DNA from: Limnospira sp050045915 | GTDB lineage: Bacteria > Cyanobacteriota > Cyanobacteriia > Cyanobacteriales > Microcoleaceae | NCBI GenBank assembly: GCA_050045915.1 | Contig: JBNGCR010000064.1 | Coordinates: 1 to 26,546, forward strand | Reading direction: 5' to 3' | Length of the DNA stretch: 26,546 bases | Shown here: piece by piece, positions 14,764 to 22,777 of the stretch | How the letters are laid out: each line of letters begins with the position of its first letter | How positions within the stretch are numbered: position 1 is the first letter of the stretch | Program-made: the position numbers and the translations under genes | Notes under the pieces: model-generated | The model's input: only the letters and a program-made list of their open reading frames with translations | Told to the model about the DNA's origin: nothing | Database searches by the model: none

Positions 14764-17508
14764 CTAGCTGCGATCGGTGGCCGCCACCGGCTCGAAACTC
14801 GGCACCACCAGCTCGTCATTTTGCTTGGTCAACTGGTTGTAAAGGCGCTCGGTATTGGGGAAGTTTGCCGCCGGGAGGGTCGGGAAGCGACGGTAAGGCA
14901 CCGTATCCTCTCCGAACACCTGAGCATACTCCATGCTGTTCACCATCGCGCCGATAAACGCCTTCAGACCCTGAGACGCCAAGATCTGGTTGTACTTGCG
15001 GATCTCCGCCTGATTCAGGGGAGCCCGGCCCAGGAAGTGCTTCGTCCCCAACTCGATCACCTTGGTGTTGGGATAGGGGGTGTAGAACTCCCGGATGTAT
15101 AGGGAAGACATTCCCAAAGCCTCGACGAACTCCTTGACGGTAATTTCGCCGTTGCCCAACTTACTCTCCAGAGCGGTGAACTCCTTCTTCGTGATGTAGG
15201 GTTCGATATCCCGCTCGAAGATCTGGCGGTAGAGCGCCTGAATGACCGTCTGCAGGGCCACCTTGTCGTCGGTATTCGTGAGTTTGAACACCTTGGACTG
15301 TTCGCGGCGCTTGTTGACTCCTTGCTGGATGCGGTTGTTGATTTCCAACTCGCCCTTCATCAGGTCCGGCGTACCCAATTCCACAAAGCGCGGCGTGGGT
15401 TCTTCCCGCACCATCGGCATCTTCTCAGCCAAGGTACCCACCCGCATGGAGCGCAGAGCCAAACCGCCCGGGGTCAGATAGCGCTCGTAGGGGATGGTAT
15501 CTTCCCCGAAGGCTTCGTTGTACTCCGGGGAGTCGATGAGCGCGTCCACCAGGGCGTAGAAACCCTTCTTGGAACACAAATCGAAGTAGGCGTTCATCTC
15601 CTTGCGTCCGTAGGTGGGGCGTCCGAGCAGGCGGCGGTGAATGTATTCGATCGCCTTGCAGACGTAGAGGGAAGTCCAGTACATCTGCCGGAACACCTCG
15701 GACTTCGCCAAGATGCGGATGAACTCCCGCACCGTGATGTCGCCGTTCTCCAACTTGATTTCGGCCACCGTCTGGCGCTGGCCGGAATAGAGTTCCCGAC
15801 CGAACACCTGCAGGTAAGCCGCCCGAATCACCTTCTGGGTAGAGCTTTCGGAAAACTTGACGCTGGCGCCGTTGCTGCCACCCTTGTTTTTGAAGTTGCT
15901 GGCGACGTAACCGCCGGGAAGTTGATCCAGCTTGAACACCTTCGGACCGAGGGAACCGGGATCTTTGGAACGGGCACCGGGGTTGCTCAACTGGTTGTCA
16001 ATTCCCGCCCCGTTGCGGATCAGAATCCGGCGGGTATCCTTGCCGAAGGGGGCCGGGCGGTTTTTGGGATCGCGGGTTTCTTTCGGGAAGATCGCCCCGA
16101 ACTGAATTTCGAGGGGATCGTTGCCCACGCCGTAGACGTGCTGATCCCGCAGGGGTTGTTTGTAGTCCGCGAACAGGGTGACGAACTGCGGCACCTTGCG
16201 GAAGGGTGCGGAGTAGTTAAATAGGTCGATTTGGGGACCCCAGTTGCGGCACTCCTGGGCTTCCTGACCCAGACCCCGCAGGTAGGGGACGGTTTCTTCG
16301 CCGAAGTAGTCCGCGTATTCCTGGGAATCCACCATCGCATTCACCAGGGCCGCCAGACCGCCGTTGGTGACGATCGCGAAATACTTGCTGAACTCCTCGG
16401 GAGAACTGATCCCCCGCCCCAAGAAGTGGCGGGCCGACAATTCCACCACCCGGGAGTTGACAAAGGGCTCGTAGAATTGTTTGCGGTACAGGGGAGATTG
16501 ACCCAGACGGCGGATAAACTCCTTCATGGAGATTTCGCTATTTTTGACCTTGGATTCCAGGTCGGAAATGCTCTGGCTGTAGGCGCGGGTGATATCCCGC
16601 TCGAACACCTGCCGGTAAGCGGCTTTGATGATCTCCTGTTTTTCGGAGGCCGACAGGCCCGGTTTCATGACGAACTTCTGACGCCCTTCGGCTGCGTTGA
16701 AGTAGATCTGGGGCAGTTCCAGACCTTGCTGGTCCGTGCTCTGGCGCTGTCTCAGCTTGTTGGCTGGGGTGGCACCTTCAAATTCCGAGATCAGGACGTT
16801 GAAATACTGGAGGACGATTTCCTGGGCATCTTTGTCGTTTTGGAAGTATCCCAGGGATGCCCGTCGCATCTCTTGCAGGGCCACCAGGGTCGCCGCGCTC
16901 GAACAGGCGTTTTCGATGATTTCCCGCAGTCCGCGCACGTTGACGGCGATGATATTGGGGTCTCCGGCTACGATCGCGTAGGTCGTATAGCGCAGGAACC
17001 AGCTCATGTCCCGCAGGGATTTGGTCATGTTTCCCGGGCCGTAGCGGGAAACGTTGATCGGCCGGAATCCCGGGGGCAGGAACACCGCGCCGCCACCCGA
17101 ACCCCCATCGCTGAACAGGGACTTCAGACCGTCAAACAGCCCCCCTCCTCGGTTCTCGACGTAGGAAATCGTCCCCAGCTTCATGCCTTCGGCTACCTGC
17201 ATATCCCCGGAACCCGCCGCGGCCATCGCCATTTCCGGTTCTTCGGGTTTTTCCAAGAACGCCAGGGGGGAGCCGCCGGTAAAGATCCGGTTGGCTGCCC
17301 GGGACACGATCAACTCTGCATTTTGGGTGATAACTTGGGCGATCTCCAGACGTTTGGCTCCCGAGCTGAAGTAGGTTGCCAAGTCACCCAGTTCGGTCTT
17401 TCCTAAGTAGCGGTCCTGTTGCTCGGCTTGGGAAATCGTTGCAACGGGAACCGTTCGATAAAGTTGCGGACGTGCAACTGAGCTTCCACCACTTGCCTTT
17501 ACACTCAT
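14764..17508 (-). CDS. apcE: Phycobilisome core-membrane linker (Lcm) with three linker repeats
   Basis: A 914-residue ApcE that organises the allophycocyanin core, anchors the phycobilisome to the thylakoid membrane and acts as a terminal energy emitter. Residues 1-240 are the phycobiliprotein-like domain, interrupted by a loop (about 85-145) as is usual for ApcE. The likely chromophore cysteine is C202 in ENACSSAA. Three linker (Rep) domains follow at about 285-410, 555-680 and 750-875, each with Y/LQxF(E/G)R and FGEDT/ETVPY-type motifs. Three repeats correspond to a three-cylinder core by comparison with Synechocystis (three) and Anabaena (four, five cylinders). The gene converges on accB and diverges from the methyltransferase gene. 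Confidence 0.98.
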   Translation of the reverse strand: MSVKASGGSSVARPQLYRTVPVATISQAEQQDRYLGKTELGDLATYFSSGAKRLEIAQVITQNAELIVSRAANRIFTGGSPLAFLEKPEEPEMAMAAAGSGDMQVAEGMKLGTISYVENRGGGLFDGLKSLFSDGGSGGGAVFLPPGFRPINVSRYGPGNMTKSLRDMSWFLRYTTYAIVAGDPNIIAVNVRGLREIIENACSSAATLVALQEMRRASLGYFQNDKDAQEIVLQYFNVLISEFEGATPANKLRQRQSTDQQGLELPQIYFNAAEGRQKFVMKPGLSASEKQEIIKAAYRQVFERDITRAYSQSISDLESKVKNSEISMKEFIRRLGQSPLYRKQFYEPFVNSRVVELSARHFLGRGISSPEEFSKYFAIVTNGGLAALVNAMVDSQEYADYFGEETVPYLRGLGQEAQECRNWGPQIDLFNYSAPFRKVPQFVTLFADYKQPLRDQHVYGVGNDPLEIQFGAIFPKETRDPKNRPAPFGKDTRRILIRNGAGIDNQLSNPGARSKDPGSLGPKVFKLDQLPGGYVASNFKNKGGSNGASVKFSESSTQKVIRAAYLQVFGRELYSGQRQTVAEIKLENGDITVREFIRILAKSEVFRQMYWTSLYVCKAIEYIHRRLLGRPTYGRKEMNAYFDLCSKKGFYALVDALIDSPEYNEAFGEDTIPYERYLTPGGLALRSMRVGTLAEKMPMVREEPTPRFVELGTPDLMKGELEINNRIQQGVNKRREQSKVFKLTNTDDKVALQTVIQALYRQIFERDIEPYITKKEFTALESKLGNGEITVKEFVEALGMSSLYIREFYTPYPNTKVIELGTKHFLGRAPLNQAEIRKYNQILASQGLKAFIGAMVNSMEYAQVFGEDTVPYRRFPTLPAANFPNTERLYNQLTKQNDELVVPSFEPVAATDRS

Positions 17509-17569
17509 TCGATCTCTATCGCTCCCTATTCAGAATCGTTACTGCTTTGTACCGGATGGAGGTCTTTTT

Positions 17570-17632
17570 CTCAAGCCGCCAGGCGGGTCAGGCCCGATCG
17601 CCTGAGTCATTTCTCCCGCCTCCCGGCTTGAG
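17570..17632 (-). promoter_or_regulatory. Nested hairpin in the apcE 5' leader
   Basis: CTCAAGCCG (17570-17578) pairs with CGGCTTGAG (17624-17632). After a 2x2 internal loop, AGGCGGG pairs with CCCGCCT, and inside this TCAGGC pairs with GCCTGA. That gives 22 paired positions in 63 bases. No T-run follows in either direction, so it is not a simple terminator. It would lie about 60-125 bases before the apcE start codon in the mRNA. Confidence 0.6.
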
Positions 17633-17713
17633 TTCTTAACCCAGTTAATTTTTCAAGGATTAAAATGTTTTCGGCTGTAACCCTTGCATTTGTTAAATTG
17701 CGTACCGACACTT

Positions 17714-17719
17714 ATTGTA
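17714..17719 (-). promoter_or_regulatory. Possible -10 element of apcE
   Basis: The minus strand reads TACAAT here, within TCTATACAATAAG. No good -35 match is seen 16-18 bases upstream. Position fits a leader of about 200 bases carrying the nested hairpin. Confidence 0.3.
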
Positions 17720-17898
17720 TAGACTTAACAGAAGTTATCTGAGAAAAAAGAATAAGTTTTGTTACGCAACTCGGAGAGTCCGCCTTCAAGGCCGGCGATC
17801 GGCCATCGGTTCTGGGTCAGTCCGGATGTCGGACGCCAGTCCTCTGGCTCGATTTCTCTCGCATCCTGCAACACCGTTACAGTTTGGTTGTTTTCATA

Positions 17899-19086
17899 AT
17901 GGAAGAAATTAGCGCCGCCGTCAAACGGCTTTACGACATTTACCCCTTTCCCCCTGACCCCCTCTCGGACGAACCGCCGCCGGGGTACAACTGGCGCTGG
18001 TCCTGGCTGGCCGCCTGGGGGTTCTGCACGGGTCGAAAACCGGAGAAAACCGACATCCGCATTTTGGACGCGGGCTGCGGGACGGGTTCGAGTACGGAAT
18101 ACCTGATCCAACTCAACCCCGAGGCTGAGGTGTTGGGGATCGATCTGAGCGAGGGGGCGATCGCGACGGCTAAAGAGCGCTGCCGGCGATCGCGCCTTTC
18201 TACCCCCGGAACCCCGGAACCCCAATTCCGACGCCTGAGTCTCTACGACGTGGGCGAGTTGGAGGGGGAATTCGACCTGATCAATTGCGTCGGGGTGCTT
18301 CACCACCTCCCGGATCCGGTGCGCGGCATTAAAAGTTTAGCCGGGAAGTTGGCGCCGGGGGGATTGATGCATATTTTCGTCTACGCTGAGTTGGGCCGCT
18401 GGGAAGTGCGTCTGATGCAGGAGGCGATCGCTCTGGTGCAAGATGAAAAGCGGGGCGATTACGAGGACGGCGTGAAGGTGGGGCGGCAGATCTTTGAAGC
18501 CCTCCCGGAGGACAACCGCCTCGTCCGCTACGAGTCGGAACGCTGGGCGATGGAAAATCAGCGGGACGAGTGTTTCGCGGATATGTACGTCCACCCCCAG
18601 GAAATTGACTACAATATCGACACCCTGTTCGAGCTCATCGATGCCTCGGGACTGGAATTTTTGGGCTTCTCCAATCCGGAATACTGGGACATCAGCCGAT
18701 TGATCGGCAAATCTCCGGAGTTGATGGGACGGGTGGAGAAATTGAGCGATCGCCAACGTTACCGCCTCACGGAGTTGCTGGACCCCCGGTTGAGTCACTA
18801 CGAATTTTTCCTCGGCCGTCCTCCCTTACCCCGAATGGACTGGTCCGACGATGCCGCCCTGCTGGCGGCGATGCCTGAGTTGAGCCCCTGTTTGAACGGC
18901 TGGCCCGGTCAGACGGTGTTTGATTGCAATTACCGCCTGGTGACGCTGTCGGATCAGGAGTTCGAGTTTTTGAAGGCCTGCGACAATCATCGCAGCGTGG
19001 GCGAGATTTTGGGAACGGTGAAACTGGATTTATCCGGGGTGCGATCGCTCTTATCCCGCCAGTTTATTTTATTGACTCCCGCGTGA
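17899..19086 (+). CDS. Class I SAM-dependent methyltransferase with C-terminal extension
   Basis: A 395-residue protein predicted to transfer a methyl group from S-adenosylmethionine; substrate unknown. The N-terminal segment AAVKRLYDIYPFPPDPLSDE is a recurring opening of cyanobacterial methyltransferases of this type. The SAM-binding motif I is LDAGCGTGSS, followed by the acidic residue in GIDLSEGAI, and later CVGVLHHLPDP. After the core (to about residue 180) lies an alpha-helical region of about 130 residues, then a C-terminal part (FDCNYRLVTLSDQEFEFLKA) resembling a small winged-helix domain. The start is ATG 17899; an upstream TTG at 17884 is less likely. No clear Shine-Dalgarno is seen. 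It is monocistronic and divergent from apcE. Confidence 0.87.
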   Translation: MEEISAAVKRLYDIYPFPPDPLSDEPPPGYNWRWSWLAAWGFCTGRKPEKTDIRILDAGCGTGSSTEYLIQLNPEAEVLGIDLSEGAIATAKERCRRSRLSTPGTPEPQFRRLSLYDVGELEGEFDLINCVGVLHHLPDPVRGIKSLAGKLAPGGLMHIFVYAELGRWEVRLMQEAIALVQDEKRGDYEDGVKVGRQIFEALPEDNRLVRYESERWAMENQRDECFADMYVHPQEIDYNIDTLFELIDASGLEFLGFSNPEYWDISRLIGKSPELMGRVEKLSDRQRYRLTELLDPRLSHYEFFLGRPPLPRMDWSDDAALLAAMPELSPCLNGWPGQTVFDCNYRLVTLSDQEFEFLKACDNHRSVGEILGTVKLDLSGVRSLLSRQFILLTPA

Positions 19087-19203
19087 AATTAATGAGTGCG
19101 ATCGGCCATTGAAAGGCATCATTTTTTCCGCGCCATTCTCAAGGGCGCAAGCCAGGGGCCCCTACCAGCCCAAATCCTCGCTTTGTGGATTGCAGATGTC
19201 GAT

Positions 19204-19425
19204 CGCACTATATAGCAGTGCGCGCTCGTATAGTTACAAAACCTATAAAAGGGAATAGGGAGTAGGGAGTAGGGAATAGGGAGTAGGGAGATTGATCATT
19301 CCCGGCGTGTAACCACGCCAGCGCTCGTTGCTATAAAACTGCCAAGGTGGTGAGGACACCATTGCCAAAACCGAGTCCACGCAAGCGTGGACTTTTGCTA
19401 TTAGCCTTGAAATTGATTTCAAGGC
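19204..19425. repeat. Cluster of short perfect inverted repeats
   Basis: Five hairpins are seen: CGCACT/AGTGCG (19204-19222), GGCGTG/CACGCC with a TAAC loop (19304-19319), GGTG/CACC (19346-19360), AGTCCACGC/GCGTGGACT with a 2-base loop followed by TTT (19374-19396), and GCCTTGAAA/TTTCAAGGC with a TTGA loop (19404-19425). The last two have 9 bp perfect stems. This may be a structured RNA, a remnant of a small mobile element, or dispersed palindromes. Confidence 0.65.
19251..19290. repeat. Heptamer array GGGAATA/GGGAGTA
   Basis: Five full heptamers alternate between GGGAATA and GGGAGTA (A, G, G, A, G at position five), followed by GGGAG. It is the same class of 7-base tandem repeat as at 1-84 and 7560-7587, with a different unit. 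Confidence 0.9.
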
Positions 19426-19821
19426 GGGCTCGATTGGCCGATCGCTCCGAACCGTTTTGTCGATCGCACTATTTTTCGGTGTTCCTCTGGATTTGGAGAG
19501 GATTTATTTTTCCGAAACTGACTGTCTTTACAAGTTCTATTTAAGATTGCAACATTTCGTGTCGAGAAGTCTGCCACGTCGGGAATTGGGGCGATCGCGA
19601 TCGCGGCGCAGTTCGATTTGATGATCCGTGAAAACACTGAGATGGGAGGCGGGGCTTACCCATAAAATTTCAGTAGAAATACTAATTCTCAAACAAGCAA
19701 ATAAGAATAGGCTGGAAGTGGGGGTCAGTATTCACCAATGCGTCCGGCCGAAGTTCGGGTGGGGGAGTGCGATCGCCCGGTGAGTAGTCCATGAAGATTT
19801 ACCAATATCAGGAGTTTTGAA

Positions 19822-20043
19822 ATGAAACGTCAATTATTAGCCGCAATTTTTGTGACATCCCTCGTCGCCTCCGCGATCGGCTTCTCCGCACAGCCTGCGG
19901 AAGCTCGCGGCGGTGCCCGCATGGTCGCTCGAAGCATCCAGTATGGCAGCCGAGAAGATAGTCCCCGCACTTTTTTCATGATCTTGGGAGGTTTGGGAGT
20001 CGTCAAAATCATTTTTGACATGGTTGAGTCGAGCAAAAAATAA
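19822..20043 (+). CDS. Small exported or membrane protein, 73 residues
   Basis: The N terminus is a clear signal peptide: KRQ, then LLAAIFVTSLVASAIGF, with a likely cleavage site after QPAEA. The mature part is about 45 residues, basic at first (RGGARMVARSIQYGSR), then a hydrophobic stretch (TFFMILGGLGVVKIIFDMV) and a lysine-rich end. An AGGAG Shine-Dalgarno precedes ATG 19822, and a terminator-like hairpin follows the stop codon. The flanking signals make it a real, self-contained gene. No family is recognised. Confidence 0.72.
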   Translation: MKRQLLAAIFVTSLVASAIGFSAQPAEARGGARMVARSIQYGSREDSPRTFFMILGGLGVVKIIFDMVESSKK

Positions 20044-20063
20044 GAGCGATTTGCATCGCTTTT
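20042..20063 (+). terminator. Terminator after the 73-residue gene
   Basis: AGCGAT (20045-20050), a TTGC loop and ATCGCT (20055-20060) form a stem with T's at the 3' side, directly at the stop codon of the upstream gene. Confidence 0.6.
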
Positions 20064-20107
20064 CAACCCCTTCAACTGAGTGCATCTTGGGGGAAGCGTC
20101 CGCTCAA

Positions 20108-20729
20108 ATGGAGACTGCGAACCCTTTCCTCAAAAATTATCCCTTGAGTGCATCACCCAACGATATGAACGGCTACCATACTCCCGACTCCGACGGCTTC
20201 GAGGTTGTCCAGCAACTGCCGCTAGAGCAAATTTTTCGATCGCCGCTGCAACCCAGAGCCTATTTCTCTCCCAAGAAAATGCAAGAGATGATAGCCAGCA
20301 TCCGGCAGAATGGCATCATACACGCGATTACCGTCCGGCTCGCCGCGACAAACCGATATGAATTGGTGGCGGGGAGCGTTGATATAAGGCGGCTAAAGCA
20401 GTGGGATTTACCCGAGTTCCGGCAATCATAAAAGAAATGTGCTCCGCCGGGGTGACATCAAGTATACCAAGGGAAAAGCGATCGCCAAAGTGAAAGATCC
20501 CGAACTGCGTGGGGAGATTCTCAAGGATGCGATCGCGCACTGTCTATCCCTGAGTGAAATCAAAAAGCGCGTCAAAGGTCAAAATCCCGCCACGGAACAG
20601 GATGAATTGCAAACCCGCTTGGAGACGCTTCCCAAAAAAATTAAGACGCTCAAGGTTTGGGATGATCCCGACAAGCGATCGAAACTCAAAGCTCTGGTCG
20701 ATGACATGGAGCGATTGTTGTTTGAATAA
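20108..20729 (+). pseudogene. Decayed ParB/Spo0J-type partition protein
   Basis: The first part encodes a ParB N-terminal domain: QLPLEQIFRSPLQPRAYF, MQEMIASIRQNGIIHAITVR and YELVAG. The expected continuation GERRYRAAKAVG is only recovered by adding one base in the G-run at 20371-20374, and then a TGA (20380-20382) replaces an arginine codon. The shifted frame continues AAKAVGFTRVPAIIKEM. The helix-turn-helix region is then missing, and the C-terminal part reappears in another frame from about 20439 (YTKGKAIAKVKDPELRGEIL, LSLSEIKKRVKG) to 20729. At least two frameshifts, one nonsense change and a deletion indicate a pseudogene. A separate 96-residue product from GTG 20439 is possible but unlikely. 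Confidence 0.85.
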
Positions 20730-20821
20730 GTTAAAAAATTTTGCTTGGGTTCAACGGCACTTAAAATCAGTGATTAATAGAGCGGTTTCCAATCCAATGA
20801 GATACGGAAGATCCCCATAAA

Positions 20822-20888
20822 TCCCCCTTAAAAAGGGGGACTTTGAATCTAGCGTTGCATCCTCTGGCTCCCCCCTTACAAAGGGGGG
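20822..20888. repeat. Paired C-run/G-run hairpins
   Basis: TCCCCCTT/AAGGGGGA (20822-20829 with 20833-20840) and CCCCCCTT/AAGGGGGG (20870-20877 with 20881-20888) are 8 bp perfect stems with 3-base loops, about 30 bases apart. Sequences of this type are scattered through many cyanobacterial genomes. Confidence 0.75.
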
Positions 20889-21016
20889 TTGGGGGGGATG
20901 AGGGCGAGGGGAATCTGCGATGGTCTTGCAAATAAGCGGATTTGATATACTGCGATCGCCCGGTAGTCCGCAGGCTTTTAACGCCTTCACTAACTTTCTC
21001 GTTCGCGACTCGCCAG

Positions 21017-21053
21017 TTTTATGCAAAAAATTTTTTTGTGATTTTGCATAAAA
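21017..21053. repeat. 12 bp perfect inverted repeat TTTTATGCAAAA/TTTTGCATAAAA
   Basis: The two arms (21017-21028 and 21042-21053) flank a 13-base A/T-rich spacer. It lies 137 bases before the sigma-like gene and could be an operator, a terminator for the upstream region, or a mobile-element scar. Confidence 0.7.
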
Positions 21054-21189
21054 ATCGCCAACTGTTCGAGAGATATAAAAGAATGGGGTTTCGGCGCCCG
21101 TCCCCCTGATGGCGTTGACCCCATAGCCAACAATTTCGGATACCCCCCGACAGTCTCTAACGATTGTTCTCGTTTACTTGGAACTCGAA

Positions 21190-21819
21190 ATGGACAATAC
21201 CCAACGGGATAAAATAGATAAACGGCTCAAGGAATTGGCCGTAGCGGCCCAACAGGAACCCCCCAACACCCCCCGACGACAGCAGGCGTTGACCAAGCTG
21301 TACCATGCTATTACAACATCGGGGATGCTGTGTCGCCCGCGTCAAGGTGATTTTGTCAACGTCTATGAAGAAATTTATACGGAGGCGCGACAGGAATTGA
21401 TGCTGTGCATTTGCCGGGATATTGATAAATACAATCCCGAAAAGGAGGTCATGCAGTGGGTTAATTTTTTGATGAGAAATCGCTGTTTTAACGAGGCAAT
21501 TCCCAAACTTATCGGCAAGGGCAGTATCAAAACAGTTTCTTTGTCTGATTTGGATAATTTGCCCGACGAAAATTGCGGTCAAACGACGGAATATGAAGAA
21601 CTGATCGAATTTGTTAACGACGATCCAGATGGCATATTGAAGAATGAAAAAATGGCTCAAAAGCCGGAGATAACGTTTCAATTTTTGTTATCGGAACGGA
21701 TTTCAGGAAAAACCTGGGAAAAAATTTCGCAGGAAGTGGCAGTCAAGTTGCCAGCCCTCCATGCATTTTATCGGCGACGATTGAATAAATTAAAGCCCAA
21801 ATTCAGAGAGTATTTGTAG
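21190..21819 (+). CDS. Sigma-70-like protein, first gene of a DUF1822/CHAT module
   Basis: A 209-residue protein resembling cyanobacterial sigma-70-family proteins. Residues about 60-110 (VYEEIYTEARQELMLCICRD, IDKYNPEKEVMQWVNFLM) look like a region-2 helix bundle. The C-terminal 50 residues (SERISGKTWEKISQEVAVKL, then FYRRRLNKLKP) look like a region-4 helix-turn-helix. The middle (SDLDNLPDENCG to DDPDGILKNEK) is acidic. I chose ATG 21190 rather than TTG 21178. The Shine-Dalgarno is weak. The next gene begins 27 bases later, and DUF1822 and CHAT/WD40 genes in that order suggest one operon. It may regulate the module or have lost sigma activity. Confidence 0.62.
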   Translation: MDNTQRDKIDKRLKELAVAAQQEPPNTPRRQQALTKLYHAITTSGMLCRPRQGDFVNVYEEIYTEARQELMLCICRDIDKYNPEKEVMQWVNFLMRNRCFNEAIPKLIGKGSIKTVSLSDLDNLPDENCGQTTEYEELIEFVNDDPDGILKNEKMAQKPEITFQFLLSERISGKTWEKISQEVAVKLPALHAFYRRRLNKLKPKFREYL

Positions 21820-21846
21820 AAACATTTGTTTTAAAAGTATCCAACC

Positions 21847-22752
21847 ATGAGTACAACAATGGAATTGATTAAAGTTAACATCCCCCTGGGATTGGAGCCT
21901 CACCGACTGGCGCAACAATTTTGCCGGCGGCAGGTTGATGGGAAGAAAGCCAAACAGGTTTATCTGAATACCTTGGCGGTTTGGGCGGTTCATTTCTATC
22001 TCGAGTGTATGGAGATTGAAACGAACTTGGAAGACTCCGACAGTTTCAATTTGGGAATGCAGACGATCGCAAATATTGCAGACTTGGATATTGTCAATAT
22101 TGGCAAGTTGGAATGTCGGCCGGTTTTGCCGGAGGAGAAAATGGTTTATATTCCTCCGGAAGTTCAAGAAAATCGCATCGCCTATGTGGCGGTGCAGATG
22201 AGCGAGTCTTTGCGGGAGTGTGAGATATTGGGATTTGCGACGGCGGTATCTGGGGAAGCGTTGGCTTTGGGGGATTTGCAAAGTATTGAAGAACTTTTGC
22301 CTTCCCTCAATTCCGAGCGATCGCCGGTCGATTTGAGCCGCTGGTTTCAGGATATCTTTGAGGAGGGGTGGAAAGCTTTGCACGAGTTATTGCCCCCCGA
22401 AGAACCGCAGCTCGGTTTTAACTTCAGAGGTGAAAGTCGGCAACGGGCTCAACTGATCAATTTGGGAATAGAGCAAGATGTTAAAAAGGTGATTTTGGTG
22501 GTGACAGTCGCCCAGGACTCGCCGAATGAAGTCGATGTTTTGGTGGAAGTGCAGGCACCACCGGAGCAAACCTATCTGCCCGAAAATCTGCGAGTCAAGT
22601 TGTTGAATGAAGCGGGGGAAGCGGTGCTGGAAGCGAACGCGATGGGCGAGAATAAAAATATTCAACTGGAGTTTACCGGGGAACCGGAAGACCGTTTCAG
22701 TGTCCGCATTATTCTGGGTGATGTGGTCGTGACTGAAAATTTTAAGATTTGA
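21847..22752 (+). CDS. DUF1822 family protein
   Basis: A 301-residue protein of a cyanobacterial family with no established function. The hallmark is KAKQVYLNTLAVWAVHFYLE followed by an acidic cluster (IETNLEDSDS). The middle has short beta segments (GKLECRPVLPEEKMVYIPPE, RIAYVAVQMSE, LRECEILGFATAVS), and the last 110 residues form a second beta-rich part (VILVVTVAQD, VDVLVEVQAP, LRVKLLNEAGEAVLEANA), which looks like a separate sandwich domain. No signal peptide or membrane helix is seen. It sits between the sigma-like and CHAT genes with gaps of 27 and 25 bases. Family members are often next to CHAT or WD40 genes, which suggests a shared pathway. Confidence 0.85.
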   Translation: MSTTMELIKVNIPLGLEPHRLAQQFCRRQVDGKKAKQVYLNTLAVWAVHFYLECMEIETNLEDSDSFNLGMQTIANIADLDIVNIGKLECRPVLPEEKMVYIPPEVQENRIAYVAVQMSESLRECEILGFATAVSGEALALGDLQSIEELLPSLNSERSPVDLSRWFQDIFEEGWKALHELLPPEEPQLGFNFRGESRQRAQLINLGIEQDVKKVILVVTVAQDSPNEVDVLVEVQAPPEQTYLPENLRVKLLNEAGEAVLEANAMGENKNIQLEFTGEPEDRFSVRIILGDVVVTENFKI

Positions 22753-22777
22753 TTTAAACAGGGTTGAGGGATTGGCA

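Larger units (their letters stand above)
17509..17898. other. Divergent region between apcE and the methyltransferase gene, including the apcE leader
   Basis: This 390-base interval holds the apcE promoter and a long leader. It contains a large nested hairpin (17570-17632), a TTAAC/GTTAA inverted pair near 17636-17649, and a possible apcE -10 (TACAAT on the minus strand, 17714-17719). If that -10 is real, the leader is close to 200 bases. No gene is seen. Confidence 0.6.
19087..19821. other. Gene-poor interval rich in repeats and hairpins
   Basis: This 735-base interval contains a heptamer array (19251-19290) and a run of small perfect inverted repeats (19204-19425). From about 19430 to 19800 I find no gene; the short frames are not convincing. 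The end holds the AGGAG ribosome-binding site of the 73-residue gene. Confidence 0.6.
20730..21189. other. Interval with hairpin repeats before the sigma-like gene
   Basis: This stretch holds two G/C-run hairpins (20822-20840, 20870-20888) and an A/T-rich 12 bp inverted repeat (21017-21053). A frame on the minus strand (20751-21026) is built from the translated repeats and is not considered a gene. The promoter for the downstream three-gene set should lie here, but no good hexamer pair was found. Confidence 0.55.

Noticed and set aside
16231..17406. Plus-strand frame of 391 codons inside apcE
   Set aside because: Antisense shadow of apcE with no recognisable domain.
20751..21026. Minus-strand frame of 91 codons
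   Set aside because: Much of it is the translation of C-run/G-run hairpin repeats, which give PPFVRGE- and FLRGIYGD-type strings seen as false genes in repeat-bearing genomes.
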